Source: an uncultured Collinsella sp.
GTDB lineage: Bacteria; Actinomycetota; Coriobacteriia; Coriobacteriales; Coriobacteriaceae
NCBI GenBank assembly: GCA_900765185.1
Contig: CAAFQT010000225.1
Location: 1 to 17,529 of the forward strand
Length of the DNA: 17,529 bases
Direction: 5' to 3'
The position numbers were made by a program, and so were the translations under genes. Position 1 is the stretch's first letter. Every line of letters starts with the position of its first letter. The notes beneath the pieces are model-generated. The model searched no databases and was not told the origin of the DNA. It saw only the letters and a program-made list of their open reading frames with translations. Shown here one piece after another: positions 1 through 7,311 of this stretch.

Positions 1-19
1 ACGTGTGCTCTTCCGATCT
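1..19. other. Illumina adapter remnant (artefact)
   Basis: The first 19 bases (ACGTGTGCTCTTCCGATCT) match the end of the standard TruSeq read-2 adapter as I know it. They are not genomic. The open frame that runs through this point picks up a false GTG start at position 5 inside the adapter, so the biological sequence begins at 20. Confidence 0.96.
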
Positions 20-931
20 GTTCCCGATGAACTCGTCCAGCGAAATCTCGGCCTCTCCTTATCCGACCAGTATTGGATTAGGCCCCAAGGTTCCGGTCTC
101 ACCTGGGAGGATATCAACTTCTTCAATAACGCCTTTGATGACGTCTCACTGTCCATTGCACCCTTTGCCCCAGAGGGAAAAGCGGCTGCCGCAAAGCCCG
201 ATAACACCTCGGACGGCAATCTTCAAAAGTACTGGACGTGCGAGGGCGAACGTCGAATTCTGCATAAGGCAGGAGCGCACCTGGACCAGGAACCTTATAA
301 CGAGCTGGTGGCGACCGCGCTCCACCGTCGCATTCTAAACGCCTGCGATTATGTGCCTTACTCGCTCGAGGGCACGGGCACTTCCGCCCTGAGCACATGC
401 GATGTCTTCTTAACTGATGAAGAAGAGTATGTCCCTGCATTCTATGTAAACCAGCACGCAAACGCAGATGAACGGCTAACCGACTACGAGCGATATGTAG
501 CAAACTGCGAGGAGCTCGGGGTGACAGGCGTCAAGGATGCCCTTGACCGCATGATCGTATGTGACGACATCATTGCCAACTACGATCGTCATTGGCGCAA
601 CTTCGGCCTCGTGCGAAACGTAAACACGCAAGCCTGCAGACCTGCCCCCATCTTCGATTCGGGCTCATCGCTCTGGTGCAACATATCACTAGAGGAGCTT
701 AGGGCGGGAGAGCACAGTTTTGCCAGCGCGCAGTTCCATTCAAGTCCCGCGAAACAAATGTTGCTTGTTGAGGATATGAGCTGGTTTGACGGGGGCAAAC
801 TCGATGGTTTTGTCGACGAGGCAATCGAGATTCTGTCTAAAAACGATGCCCTAGCAGCGAGACTGCCTTATCTAAAAGAGGCGTTAACGTGGCGCCTCGA
901 AAGAATGATCGACATCGCTGAATGGAGTTAG
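20..931 (+). CDS. HipA-like kinase-fold protein, 5'-truncated
   Basis: This is the C-terminal part (about 303 residues) of a HipA-domain protein; the start lies beyond the contig. HipA proteins are Ser/Thr-kinase-fold proteins, the toxin half of many HipBA systems, although this subfamily is often found without an obvious antitoxin. The remaining N-terminal stretch (LGLSLSDQYWIRP, then LTWEDINFF) is typical of a group of HipA-like proteins in Clostridia and Coriobacteriia. Residues DDIIANYDRHWRNFGLVRN form the catalytic-loop region, and PIFDSGSSLW downstream corresponds to the metal-binding Asp segment, so the active site looks intact. The gene ends convergently with the NYN gene, 27 nt away, across a shared hairpin. 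It differs clearly from the complete HipA at 7844-9148. Family assignment is fairly secure; substrate and toxicity are unknown. Confidence 0.75.
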   Translation, partial: VPDELVQRNLGLSLSDQYWIRPQGSGLTWEDINFFNNAFDDVSLSIAPFAPEGKAAAAKPDNTSDGNLQKYWTCEGERRILHKAGAHLDQEPYNELVATALHRRILNACDYVPYSLEGTGTSALSTCDVFLTDEEEYVPAFYVNQHANADERLTDYERYVANCEELGVTGVKDALDRMIVCDDIIANYDRHWRNFGLVRNVNTQACRPAPIFDSGSSLWCNISLEELRAGEHSFASAQFHSSPAKQMLLVEDMSWFDGGKLDGFVDEAIEILSKNDALAARLPYLKEALTWRLERMIDIAEWS

Positions 932-957
932 CAAGGCAGCATTGCCCCGCCAACTCC
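924..957. terminator. Hairpin between convergent genes
   Basis: GGAGTT (924-929) pairs with AACTCC (952-957). Inside it GC pairs with GC and GGCA with TGCC around a GCAT loop, separated by small symmetric internal loops. It spans the stop codon of the HipA-like gene and the gap to the NYN gene, so it could end transcription from both sides. Neither strand has a clear U-run after it, so Rho-independent function is uncertain. Confidence 0.4.
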
Positions 958-958
958 C

Positions 959-1636
959 CTACCGTCCGCGCAGGGCCTTGAGCTTGGCCAGGGCATCGGG
1001 ACTCAGGCGGCTGCCCAGAGTCATCTTGATTTGCGGAGCTTCCTCTGCCTCGTGAACGTCGTTATCGATCTGTTTGATCTCGTCCACCAGCATACGGCTC
1101 GAGATGCGCGTGACGCCCTTGCCCATGACGACAGCCTGGATCGTGCCGTCGCTCGATACCACGGAGCACGCGCGGCCTTCCTCACGTGCCTCGATGCAGA
1201 GCTTCTGCACCACGGTATCGGCCGAAACACCCGTCGGCGAAAACTCGATGCGCACACCGCGGGCCGGCAGGTTGGGGCGCTCGCTGGAGATATTGCCCGC
1301 GCCGTCAAATACGATCACAGCCTCGTAGCGGCCCTGGGCAAACGCAGCTACGTCATTAATGAGCGCCGTGCGCGCCATATCGTGAACGTCGCTGGAATAC
1401 GGATCGTCAGAATGGTCGTACACGAGCTTTTCGTAGCGCGGCGTGCAGTGGATCACGTTGTAACCGTCGACCACCAGCAGCTCGGGCTTGTTGGAGTGCA
1501 CCGTCGAGACCGGGTCGGCGATGGCCTGCGCAAACGCATTGCCGCCCACGCCATAGGTCGCGGCCGAAACAATCGGCTTGGCCGAACCCTCGCCAAAGCG
1601 CTTGGCCTTGGACTTGGCACGGTTCTTTTTGGACAT
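959..1636 (-). CDS. NYN-domain (YacP/Rae1-like) RNase
   Basis: The 225-residue protein has a basic N-terminus (about residues 1-15) and a NYN/PIN-like nuclease fold. Acidic residues sit at the expected places: D57 in LLVVDGYNVIH, D111 in VIVFDGAG, D140 in GVSADTVV and D163 in VVSSDGT. The family includes B. subtilis YacP (Rae1), a ribosome-associated mRNA endonuclease, and also lies next to rlmB and cysS in Firmicutes, which supports the assignment. It is the last gene of the operon. Its ATG lies 3 nt after the rlmB stop, and its ribosome binding site (GGGGGAGGAG) is made from the last codons of rlmB, so the two are probably translationally coupled. An RNA-cleaving role is inferred from the family; the target is unknown. 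Confidence 0.85.
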   Translation of the reverse strand: MSKKNRAKSKAKRFGEGSAKPIVSAATYGVGGNAFAQAIADPVSTVHSNKPELLVVDGYNVIHCTPRYEKLVYDHSDDPYSSDVHDMARTALINDVAAFAQGRYEAVIVFDGAGNISSERPNLPARGVRIEFSPTGVSADTVVQKLCIEAREEGRACSVVSSDGTIQAVVMGKGVTRISSRMLVDEIKQIDNDVHEAEEAPQIKMTLGSRLSPDALAKLKALRGR

Positions 1637-1639
1637 GCG

Positions 1640-2554
1640 CTACTCCTCCCCCATGAGCTCGCCAGCGTTGCGGCGCAGCCACTCAAAGCACAGCGCCGTG
1701 GTCGCCTGGGCAACATTGAGGCTCTCGGTCATGCCGCGCTGGGGAAGCTTGGTCAAAAAGTCGCATTTCTCGAGCACCAGGCGCGAGATGCCGTCGCCCT
1801 CGGAGCCCATGACGAGCGCCACGCGGCCCTCGAAGGGAGCATCCCAGCAACCGCCTTCGGCGTGCTCAGAGGCACCGCCCACCCAAAAGCCAGCGGCCTT
1901 AAGATCGTCGAGTGCACGGGCGATGTTGGGCACCTGCGCGATAGGCAGATGCATGACGGCGCCGGCTGAAGTCTTGTAGCTGCCCACGGTCACGCCGGCG
2001 GCGCGCTTGTTGGCGATGATGACGCCGGCCGCGCCCACAACCTCGGCGGAGCGCACGATGGCACCGAAGTTGCCGTCGTCAGTCACATGGTCGAGCACCA
2101 CGACAAGTGCCGGGCCCTCGCCTGCGCGGTCGAGAATATCGGCGACATCGGCATAGGGGAAGTTGCCAACCTCGAGCGCAATGCCCTGGTGAGCGCCATG
2201 GCTCGACAGCGCATCGAGCTGCGCGCGCGGCACATACTTAATGCGGACGCCCGCGGCGTTGAGGTCATCGACCAGGCGCGACAAGGCGGCATCGCGCTCC
2301 CCGCCCTCGGCAATGAGCGCGCACTTGATGGGAAAACCGGTGCGCAGCGCCTCGGCAGCAGCACGGCGACCCTCGATGAACTCACCCTTGGGAGCCTGGA
2401 CAGCGTCGCGGTTGCGATCGCGCTGCGGACGTGCGGCCTGGGCGCGATCGCGCTGGCCCTTGGGAGCGGCAGTGCGGTCATTGCGGCGAATCGGACGCGA
2501 GCCAGAAGCAGCCTGCTTGCCGCCACGAGGTGCACGCTTGCGATTGTCGGCCAT
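1640..2554 (-). CDS. rlmB: 23S rRNA 2'-O-methyltransferase RlmB (TrmH/SpoU family)
   Basis: The 304-residue protein starts with an unusually long basic, Arg/Lys/Ala-rich tail (about residues 1-55), probably disordered and RNA-binding. It continues with a substrate-binding domain starting at EFIEGRRAAAEALR and a SPOUT methyltransferase domain. The three SpoU motifs are present: NFGAIVRSA (162-170, with N162 and R168), MGSEGDGI (249-256) and ESLNVA (277-282). RlmB methylates the ribose of G2251 (E. coli numbering) in the 23S rRNA P loop. The start is well supported by AAGGAGG with a 7-nt spacer. The gene follows cysS across a 143-nt gap that holds a very long hairpin (2590-2690), the only sizeable gap in this operon. 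Other TrmH-family targets cannot be excluded, but the cysS neighbourhood favours RlmB. Confidence 0.9.
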   Translation of the reverse strand: MADNRKRAPRGGKQAASGSRPIRRNDRTAAPKGQRDRAQAARPQRDRNRDAVQAPKGEFIEGRRAAAEALRTGFPIKCALIAEGGERDAALSRLVDDLNAAGVRIKYVPRAQLDALSSHGAHQGIALEVGNFPYADVADILDRAGEGPALVVVLDHVTDDGNFGAIVRSAEVVGAAGVIIANKRAAGVTVGSYKTSAGAVMHLPIAQVPNIARALDDLKAAGFWVGGASEHAEGGCWDAPFEGRVALVMGSEGDGISRLVLEKCDFLTKLPQRGMTESLNVAQATTALCFEWLRRNAGELMGEE

Positions 2555-2589
2555 AAAGCGGCCTCCTTAAATAAATAACGAACAAGAAT

Positions 2590-2690
2590 CGACCGTCCGA
2601 GCCACGGCACCTTGCCTTTCAATCGTCGGGCATGACCACCAGGTCTATGCCCTCCTCTTTCAAGGCAATCTGCCGCACCTCGAACGGTCG
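2590..2690 (-). repeat. 101-nt structured palindrome, copy 1 (candidate leader RNA)
   Basis: Read on the minus strand, 7 nt after the cysS stop, this forms one long hairpin. The lower stem has 29-nt arms (2662-2690 with 2590-2618): 23 Watson-Crick pairs, 3 G-U wobbles and 3 mismatches. Next comes a symmetric 9x9 region that reads GAAAGAGGA against GACGATTGA, which gives three tandem G.A/A.G pairs separated by A-U and G-C pairs. The top (2628-2652) is GGGCAT, a bulged A, GACC, loop TGGT, GGTC, ATGCCC. A T-rich stretch and the rlmB ribosome binding site follow. The same apical hairpin recurs at 17422-17444 in a second ~100-nt palindrome. It may act as an RNase III processing site, an attenuator or a mobile palindrome. 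The structure is seen directly; the function is unknown. Confidence 0.8.
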
Positions 2691-2697
2691 ACAAATA

Positions 2698-4164
2698 CTA
2701 GAGAGTCTTAATACGGGTGCCGGCGGCGGTATCCTCAATGGTGAGGCCCAGGTCCTTGAGCTGATCGCGGATGGCGTCTGCCAGGTCCCAGTTCTTGGCG
2801 GCACGGGCCTCGGCGCGGGCCTCGAGAATCTTGGCAGCGGCCTCGTCCACGTCGTCGCCCGTGTAGGCAACCAAACCGGCGGCAACGCCCAGCAGGCCCA
2901 GCGGCAGCTCCACCTTGGGCTCGGGAAGCTCGACGCCAAACGTATCGAGCAACTCGACCAGCGTATCGGCGGCAGCCAGGGCTGCGGCCTTGTCGGCAGC
3001 ATCGCCCGCCTGCTCCAGGTACTGGTTGCACTCGGTGACAAAGCCAAAGACAGCACCCATGGCACCGGCGGTGTTAAAGTCGTCGTCCATGCACTCCTTA
3101 AAGGTGGCGCGGGTCTCGGCGGCCTTGGCGGCAAACGCCTCGGCGGCAGCCGCATCGGCATCGGCCGTCGCGTGGTTCGCAGCCCAGCGCAGGTTCTCGA
3201 CCGTACCGGCGATACGCGTGAGCGAGTTCTCGGCACCCTCCAGGCGCTCCCAAGAAAAGTCGAGCGGCGAGCGATAGCTCGTCTGCAGCATCAGAAGGCG
3301 CAGAGCGGCAGCGGAGTGCTGCTCGAGGACCTCGGCCAGCGTAAAGAAGTTGCCGAGCGACTTGGACATCTTCTCGCCGTCAACCAGCAGCATGCCCGTG
3401 TGCATCCAGGTGTTGGAGAAACCCTGGTGCCAGGCGCAGGTGGCCTGGGCGCACTCGTTCTCATGATGCGGGAAGGCAAGGTCGGAGCCGCCGCCGTGGA
3501 TGTCGATCGGAGTGCCCAGGTAGCGATGCACCATGGCGGCGCACTCGGTGTGCCAACCAGGACGGCCCTCGCCCCAGGGGCTCGGCCAGCTGGGCTCGCC
3601 GGGCTTGGCGGCCTTCCACAGGGCAAAGTCGAGCGGGTCGTTCTTGTCCTCGTTCTCCTCGATGCGCGCACCCACCATGAGGTCATCGATGTTGCGGCCC
3701 GAGACTTGGCCGTAGTTGGGATCGCTGCGCACGGCAAAGTACACATCGCCGTTATCGGCTGCGTAAGCGTGGCCCTGCTCGATAAGCGTCTTGATCATGG
3801 CGATCATGGGGCCGATCTCCTTGGTGGCGCGGGGGCGCACATCGGGATCGAGCACGTTGGCGGCGCGCATGACGCCGATGAACTTGTCCGAGAACTCCGT
3901 CGCGACCTCGGCGGCAGTGCGGCCCTGCTCGTTGGCGCGCTTGATGATCTTGTCATCGACATCGGTGAGGTTCTGGGCGAACGTGACCTCGTAGCCGCTC
4001 GCGATGAGCCAGCGACGAATCACGTCAAAGCTGATGAACGTGCGGGCATTGCCGATGTGGATGTTGTCGTAGACCGTGGGGCCGCACACGTACATGCGGA
4101 CCTTGCCGGACTCGATGGGCTGGAACTCTTCCTTTTTATGGGTAGCGCTGTTGTAGATACGCAT
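2698..4164 (-). CDS. cysS: Cysteine--tRNA ligase
   Basis: A full-length class I cysteinyl-tRNA synthetase of 488 residues. It charges tRNA-Cys with cysteine using ATP in the cytosol. Visible motifs are the HIGH-type signature HIGN at 36-39, the catalytic-loop KMSKS at 265-269, and the zinc-site residues: C27 in VCGPTVYD, the Cys in GWHTECAAM, and the HHENE segment. The C-terminal part is Ala/Glu-rich and helical, ending in a small tRNA-binding domain. The ATG lies 3 nt after the ispF stop, and the ribosome binding site AAGGAG lies within the last ispF codons. The stop is followed at once by the 101-nt hairpin. The protein looks normal for the family; confidence is very high. Confidence 0.97.
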   Translation of the reverse strand: MRIYNSATHKKEEFQPIESGKVRMYVCGPTVYDNIHIGNARTFISFDVIRRWLIASGYEVTFAQNLTDVDDKIIKRANEQGRTAAEVATEFSDKFIGVMRAANVLDPDVRPRATKEIGPMIAMIKTLIEQGHAYAADNGDVYFAVRSDPNYGQVSGRNIDDLMVGARIEENEDKNDPLDFALWKAAKPGEPSWPSPWGEGRPGWHTECAAMVHRYLGTPIDIHGGGSDLAFPHHENECAQATCAWHQGFSNTWMHTGMLLVDGEKMSKSLGNFFTLAEVLEQHSAAALRLLMLQTSYRSPLDFSWERLEGAENSLTRIAGTVENLRWAANHATADADAAAAEAFAAKAAETRATFKECMDDDFNTAGAMGAVFGFVTECNQYLEQAGDAADKAAALAAADTLVELLDTFGVELPEPKVELPLGLLGVAAGLVAYTGDDVDEAAAKILEARAEARAAKNWDLADAIRDQLKDLGLTIEDTAAGTRIKTL

Positions 4165-4167
4165 TCG

Positions 4168-4662
4168 TTACTCCTTAACGGTTTTCTGTAGCAGGCAGAC
4201 GGCCCAGGCGCCGATTCCCTCGCCCTGGCCTTCCCAACCGAGCTTTTCGGTCGTAGTGGCGGCGACGCCCACGTTTTCGACGTCAACGCCCAGGGCATGG
4301 GCAAGGTTGGCGCGCATGGCATCGCGGTGCGGGGTGATTTTGGGTTGCTGACAGGCAATGGTGCAATCGGCATCGACAAACTCGAAGCCCAGCTCGCGCG
4401 CATAGTCCATCACGCGAGCGAGCAGCACCATCGAGTCGGCGCCCTCATAGGCGGGATCGGTGTCGGGGAATAGCTTGCCGATGTCTCCCCCGCGGCAGGC
4501 GCCCAGAATGGCGTCGGCCAAGGCGTGCGCGAGCACATCGGCATCCGAGTGGCCCAGCAGGCCGCGCTCGTAGGGAATGTCAACCCCGCCGATGATACAT
4601 CGACGCCCCTCCACCAGACGGTGAACGTCGTAGCCATGGCCAATGCGCAGGTTACTGAACAT
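4168..4662 (-). CDS. ispF: 2-C-methyl-D-erythritol 2,4-cyclodiphosphate synthase
   Basis: IspF (164 residues) converts CDP-ME 2-phosphate to ME-2,4-cyclodiphosphate with release of CMP in the MEP isoprenoid pathway. The metal ligands are D12 and H14 in GHGYDVHRL, with H46 in DADVLAHALAD. The TTTEKLG motif (136-142) contributes to CDP binding. I chose the ATG at 4662 over one 33 nt upstream because the protein then starts MFSNLRIGHGYD, as is usual for IspF, and an AGGGAGAGGA ribosome binding site sits about 8 nt before it. The start overlaps the end of ispD by 11 nt. ispD and ispF are separate genes here, not the fused ispDF found in some bacteria. Identity is very clear. Confidence 0.96.
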   Translation of the reverse strand: MFSNLRIGHGYDVHRLVEGRRCIIGGVDIPYERGLLGHSDADVLAHALADAILGACRGGDIGKLFPDTDPAYEGADSMVLLARVMDYARELGFEFVDADCTIACQQPKITPHRDAMRANLAHALGVDVENVGVAATTTEKLGWEGQGEGIGAWAVCLLQKTVKE

Positions 4663-5380
4663 GGGGAAGGTCCTCTCCCTCAGCCATGCGGCCAAGCAGA
4701 ATCGCGGTTACAGGACGCAGGTCCTCGGGCACCGTCACCTTAAGGTTGTCGCGCGGGCTCTGGACGCAGCGGACGCGTCCGCCCATGCGCTCGACCAGCG
4801 ACGAATCATCGGTGCCGATAAAGCCCTCGGCAATGGCTGCAGCGTGGGCACGCTTCATAGCGTCGACGCTAAAGATCTGCGGCGTCTGTGCGGCCCAATA
4901 GAGCTCGCGCGGCGGCGTCTCGACGATATTATCGCCGTCGACGATCTTGAGCGTGTCGATCGCAGGCTGACCGCACACGACACCGTCGAGGGCGCGGTCG
5001 CTCACGAGCACGTCGATAGCGTGGTCGATAGCCTCGGTGGTAATGAGCGGACGAGCGCCATCGTGAATGGCGACATATTCGAAACCCGCCGGAACCGCAT
5101 GCACGCCGGCACGGGTGGAATCCTGACGGGTATCGCCGGCATCGGCAAAGCTGATGGGCGTGTCATAGTCAAACGGGTCGATGGCCAGGCGGCGCATCTC
5201 GGCACGACGCTCGGCAGGGCAAACCACGACGATGTGGCCGACCTTATCGCTACGGTCAAACGCGCGGATGGACCAGCTCATAAGCGGACGGCCCGCTACA
5301 TTGACGAGCTGCTTGCCGCCGGGGTTACCAAAGCGCTGGCCGCTGCCACCGGCAACGACCACGGCGCATACGGGCGCCAT
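4652..5380 (-). CDS. ispD: 2-C-methyl-D-erythritol 4-phosphate cytidylyltransferase
   Basis: IspD (242 residues) activates MEP with CTP to CDP-ME, the third step of the MEP pathway. The nucleotide-binding loop VAGGSGQRFG (9-18, with R16) and K23 are present, followed by GDTRQDS (82-88), HDGARP (106-111), DTLK (142-145), TPQIF (166-170), TDDSSLVE (190-197) and NLKVT (212-216). All match the family. Its ATG shares one base with the disA stop (TAATG junction), and its 3' end overlaps ispF by 11 nt, so translation of disA, ispD and ispF is probably coupled. The protein ends with a short acidic tail (EGEDLPHVQ) past the conserved core. Confidence 0.95.
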   Translation of the reverse strand: MAPVCAVVVAGGSGQRFGNPGGKQLVNVAGRPLMSWSIRAFDRSDKVGHIVVVCPAERRAEMRRLAIDPFDYDTPISFADAGDTRQDSTRAGVHAVPAGFEYVAIHDGARPLITTEAIDHAIDVLVSDRALDGVVCGQPAIDTLKIVDGDNIVETPPRELYWAAQTPQIFSVDAMKRAHAAAIAEGFIGTDDSSLVERMGGRVRCVQSPRDNLKVTVPEDLRPVTAILLGRMAEGEDLPHVQ

Positions 5381-6447
5381 TATGCGTTCCCCTGTTTGGT
5401 GCCCTTCATGCGGTACAGGGAGTCCGCAAGAATGGCAGGGTTGTTAACGCCAAAGTCGCCCAGGCGCTCCGGATCCTCGCTGATGTCGTCCATGAGCTCC
5501 TGCAGCGAGCCGTACTCGTCGACGATCTTCTCGGCCACGCCGTCGCGCACGACGGACACGCGAGAAAGCGTGCGCAGGCCCAGCGGCGTCATGACGGAGT
5601 CCTCGTCCAGGTCGTCATAGCCCAGAACTGCCGCCACGTGCTGCGGGTCGGACAGATCCTTAGGCGTCATGCGGCTCAGCTCGGCGCGGATCTTCTCGGC
5701 GTTGGCCTCAGAGGAATCGCTTGCGTAGTCGCGGATCATCAAGTCGTATTCGGTATCCATGCTGGAGCCCGCGAGCTGCTCGAGCTGCATCTGCACGAGC
5801 TTGCCCTGGTTACCCAGCTTGACAATGCAATCCTTAAGCTCGGTCTTTGCCTGCTGCATGATCTCGAAGCTCGAGAAGATGCCGGTGATGTCGGCGAGCG
5901 TGACGTAGTCGTCGAGCTCAAGGGCCGTCAGGCGCAGCAAGGAGCGGTCGAGCGACTGACGGGTAGTCTGGAGCGTGGCGACGAGCTGGTTGACCGAGCT
6001 CATGATGGTGGTGACGGGCTGGATCTCGTAACTCTTGCCGTGGACGTACACGTTGACGACGGCGCGACGAGCCGAAACCGAAATCACGATGGCGTCGGTG
6101 AGCACCGACATGCGAGCGGCGGTACGGTGACGCATGCCCGTCTCGCTCGTGGCAAGCGAGGGATCGGGATTGAGGTGGAAGTTGGCGCGCAGGATCTGGG
6201 TGAGGTCGCCATCAATAACGATGGCGCCGTCCATCTTGGAAAGCTCGAACAGGCGGTTCGAGGTAAACGAAATGTTGAGCGGGAAGCCGTCGTTACCGGC
6301 AGCGAGCACGTTTTCGGTGTCGCCGACGCAGATAAGGGCACCCAGGTGACCGGCAATAATCATGTCGAGGGCGGTGCGGATCGGCTGGCCAGGTGCCGTC
6401 AGGCGAATGGCCTGTTCCATACGCTTTTGCAGCTCGTTCTTATCCAA
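5380..6447 (-). CDS. disA: DNA integrity scanning protein / diadenylate cyclase DisA
   Basis: DisA (355 residues) makes the second messenger c-di-AMP from two ATP and, in B. subtilis, scans DNA for damage. The N-terminal DAC domain has both catalytic motifs, DGA at 73-75 and RHRTA at 106-110. A helical linker and a C-terminal helix-hairpin-helix-like DNA-binding region (from about LRTLSRVSVV) follow. The length matches the family. The start codon is TTG (6445-6447) with GGGAG 7 nt upstream; a nearby ATG is out of frame. The N-terminus MDKNELQKRMEQAIRLTAPG aligns with known DisA starts, so TTG is preferred. It is the first visible gene of the operon, so c-di-AMP synthesis may be co-expressed with isoprenoid and Cys-tRNA genes. 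A TTG start may keep expression low. Confidence 0.94.
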   Translation of the reverse strand: MDKNELQKRMEQAIRLTAPGQPIRTALDMIIAGHLGALICVGDTENVLAAGNDGFPLNISFTSNRLFELSKMDGAIVIDGDLTQILRANFHLNPDPSLATSETGMRHRTAARMSVLTDAIVISVSARRAVVNVYVHGKSYEIQPVTTIMSSVNQLVATLQTTRQSLDRSLLRLTALELDDYVTLADITGIFSSFEIMQQAKTELKDCIVKLGNQGKLVQMQLEQLAGSSMDTEYDLMIRDYASDSSEANAEKIRAELSRMTPKDLSDPQHVAAVLGYDDLDEDSVMTPLGLRTLSRVSVVRDGVAEKIVDEYGSLQELMDDISEDPERLGDFGVNNPAILADSLYRMKGTKQGNA

Positions 6448-6608
6448 GGCATCGCTCCCATCGTATACGCTCCATAAACGTCAATAAGTTTCTCACGGTT
6501 TGCCCCTGTGACGCCCGCAAAATCCGATGCTTACAGAATGAGCGAACACAGCTTAGGTAGCTCATTTGGGACGAGGCTCTCTTGACTGCTCATGTGGTAG
6601 CATCGGGT

Positions 6609-6668
6609 CTCATATTAATGAGGGAGTAGTCGCGTAATCGGGCTCGCCCGCAGAGAGGGAGCCAGACT
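6609..6668 (+). promoter_or_regulatory. mntP leader with riboswitch-like GGGAGTAG motif
   Basis: The 221-nt gap between the divergent disA and mntP has no gene. Just before mntP lie a small hairpin CTCAT-ATTA-ATGAG (6609-6622), then AGGGAGTAGTCGCG, then a CGGG-CTCG-CCCG hairpin, then the ribosome binding site AGAGAGGGAG. GGGAGTAG resembles the first conserved loop of the yybP-ykoY manganese riboswitch, which precedes mntP in E. coli. Only about 46 nt remain before the ATG and the other conserved parts are not seen, so a full riboswitch of the known class is doubtful. Confidence 0.3.
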
Positions 6669-7241
6669 ATGGGACTCGCAGAGCTCGTGCTGCTCGCCGT
6701 TGGCCTTTCGATGGACGCTTTTGCCGTTTCCATCTGCAAGGGTCTCGGCATGAAAAAGATCAACCTTAAAGTCGCCGTGGTGCTCGGCCTGTTCTTTGGC
6801 GGCTTCCAGGCCGGCATGCCCGTAATCGGATGGGCGCTCGGCAGTCAATTCATGGGCATCATCGGACCCATCGACCATTGGATCGCCTTTATCCTTTTGG
6901 CCTTTATCGGCGGCAAAATGCTGTGGGAAGCCTTTACCGAGGACGAGGGCGACGGCAAGGATGCCGAAAAGATTGACCTGGGCGAGTACCTAATCCTCGC
7001 CATCGCCACCTCAATTGACGCCCTAGCCGTAGGCATCTCGTTTGCGGCGCTCTCGGTCGACATCGTTCCCGCTGTATCGCTTATCGGCGTCACAACGTTT
7101 ATCTTCTCCGTCGCCGGCGTAGCGATCGGCCACACCTTTGGCGCGCGCTACGAAAAACCCGCCACCATCGTGGGTGGCGTCGTGCTCATCCTCATCGGGC
7201 TTAAGATCTTGCTTGAGCATCTGGGGATTTTGGCGCTGTAA
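6669..7241 (+). CDS. mntP: Manganese efflux pump MntP
   Basis: A 190-residue inner-membrane protein with six predicted transmembrane helices (roughly 3-25, 33-57, 68-86, 105-127, 131-153 and 166-187). It has the two internally repeated signatures of the MntP family: GLSMDAFAVS (12-21, D16) and IATSIDALAVG (112-122, D117), whose Asp residues are essential for Mn2+ export in E. coli MntP. A charged cytoplasmic loop (EDEGDGKDAEK, 91-101) separates the halves. The ATG is preceded by AGGGAG with suitable spacing. The gene is divergent from disA and is followed by a hairpin terminator, so it is probably a single-gene unit that protects against manganese excess. Regulation by its leader is possible but not shown. 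Confidence 0.92.
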   Translation: MGLAELVLLAVGLSMDAFAVSICKGLGMKKINLKVAVVLGLFFGGFQAGMPVIGWALGSQFMGIIGPIDHWIAFILLAFIGGKMLWEAFTEDEGDGKDAEKIDLGEYLILAIATSIDALAVGISFAALSVDIVPAVSLIGVTTFIFSVAGVAIGHTFGARYEKPATIVGGVVLILIGLKILLEHLGILAL

Positions 7242-7277
7242 CGCCAAGCACAATCGCTCAAAACTCAACGCCAGCAC

Positions 7278-7311
7278 AAGGCCTTATGCAGAGTTTTGCA
7301 TGAGGCCTTTT
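7278..7311 (+). terminator. mntP terminator
   Basis: AAGGCCTTATGCA (7278-7290) pairs with TGCATGAGGCCTT (7297-7309), 13 pairs including one wobble, around a 6-nt loop. TTTT (7308-7311) ends the structure. It lies 37 nt past the mntP stop. The loop and inner stem contain a copy of the hipBA operator half-site (7287-7301), so terminator and operator share bases. Confidence 0.75.

Noticed and set aside
2619..2700. Short peptide-coding possibility on the minus strand in the cysS-rlmB gap (ending LVVMPDD)
   Set aside because: It has no start of its own with a ribosome binding site, and its bases are fully explained by the long hairpin. No Mini-RNase III gene fits in 143 nt.
6582..6616. mntP promoter with -35 TTGACT and -10 CATATT
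   Set aside because: The spacer would be 23 nt, too long for a sigma-70 promoter, and no better -10 lies at 16-18 nt.
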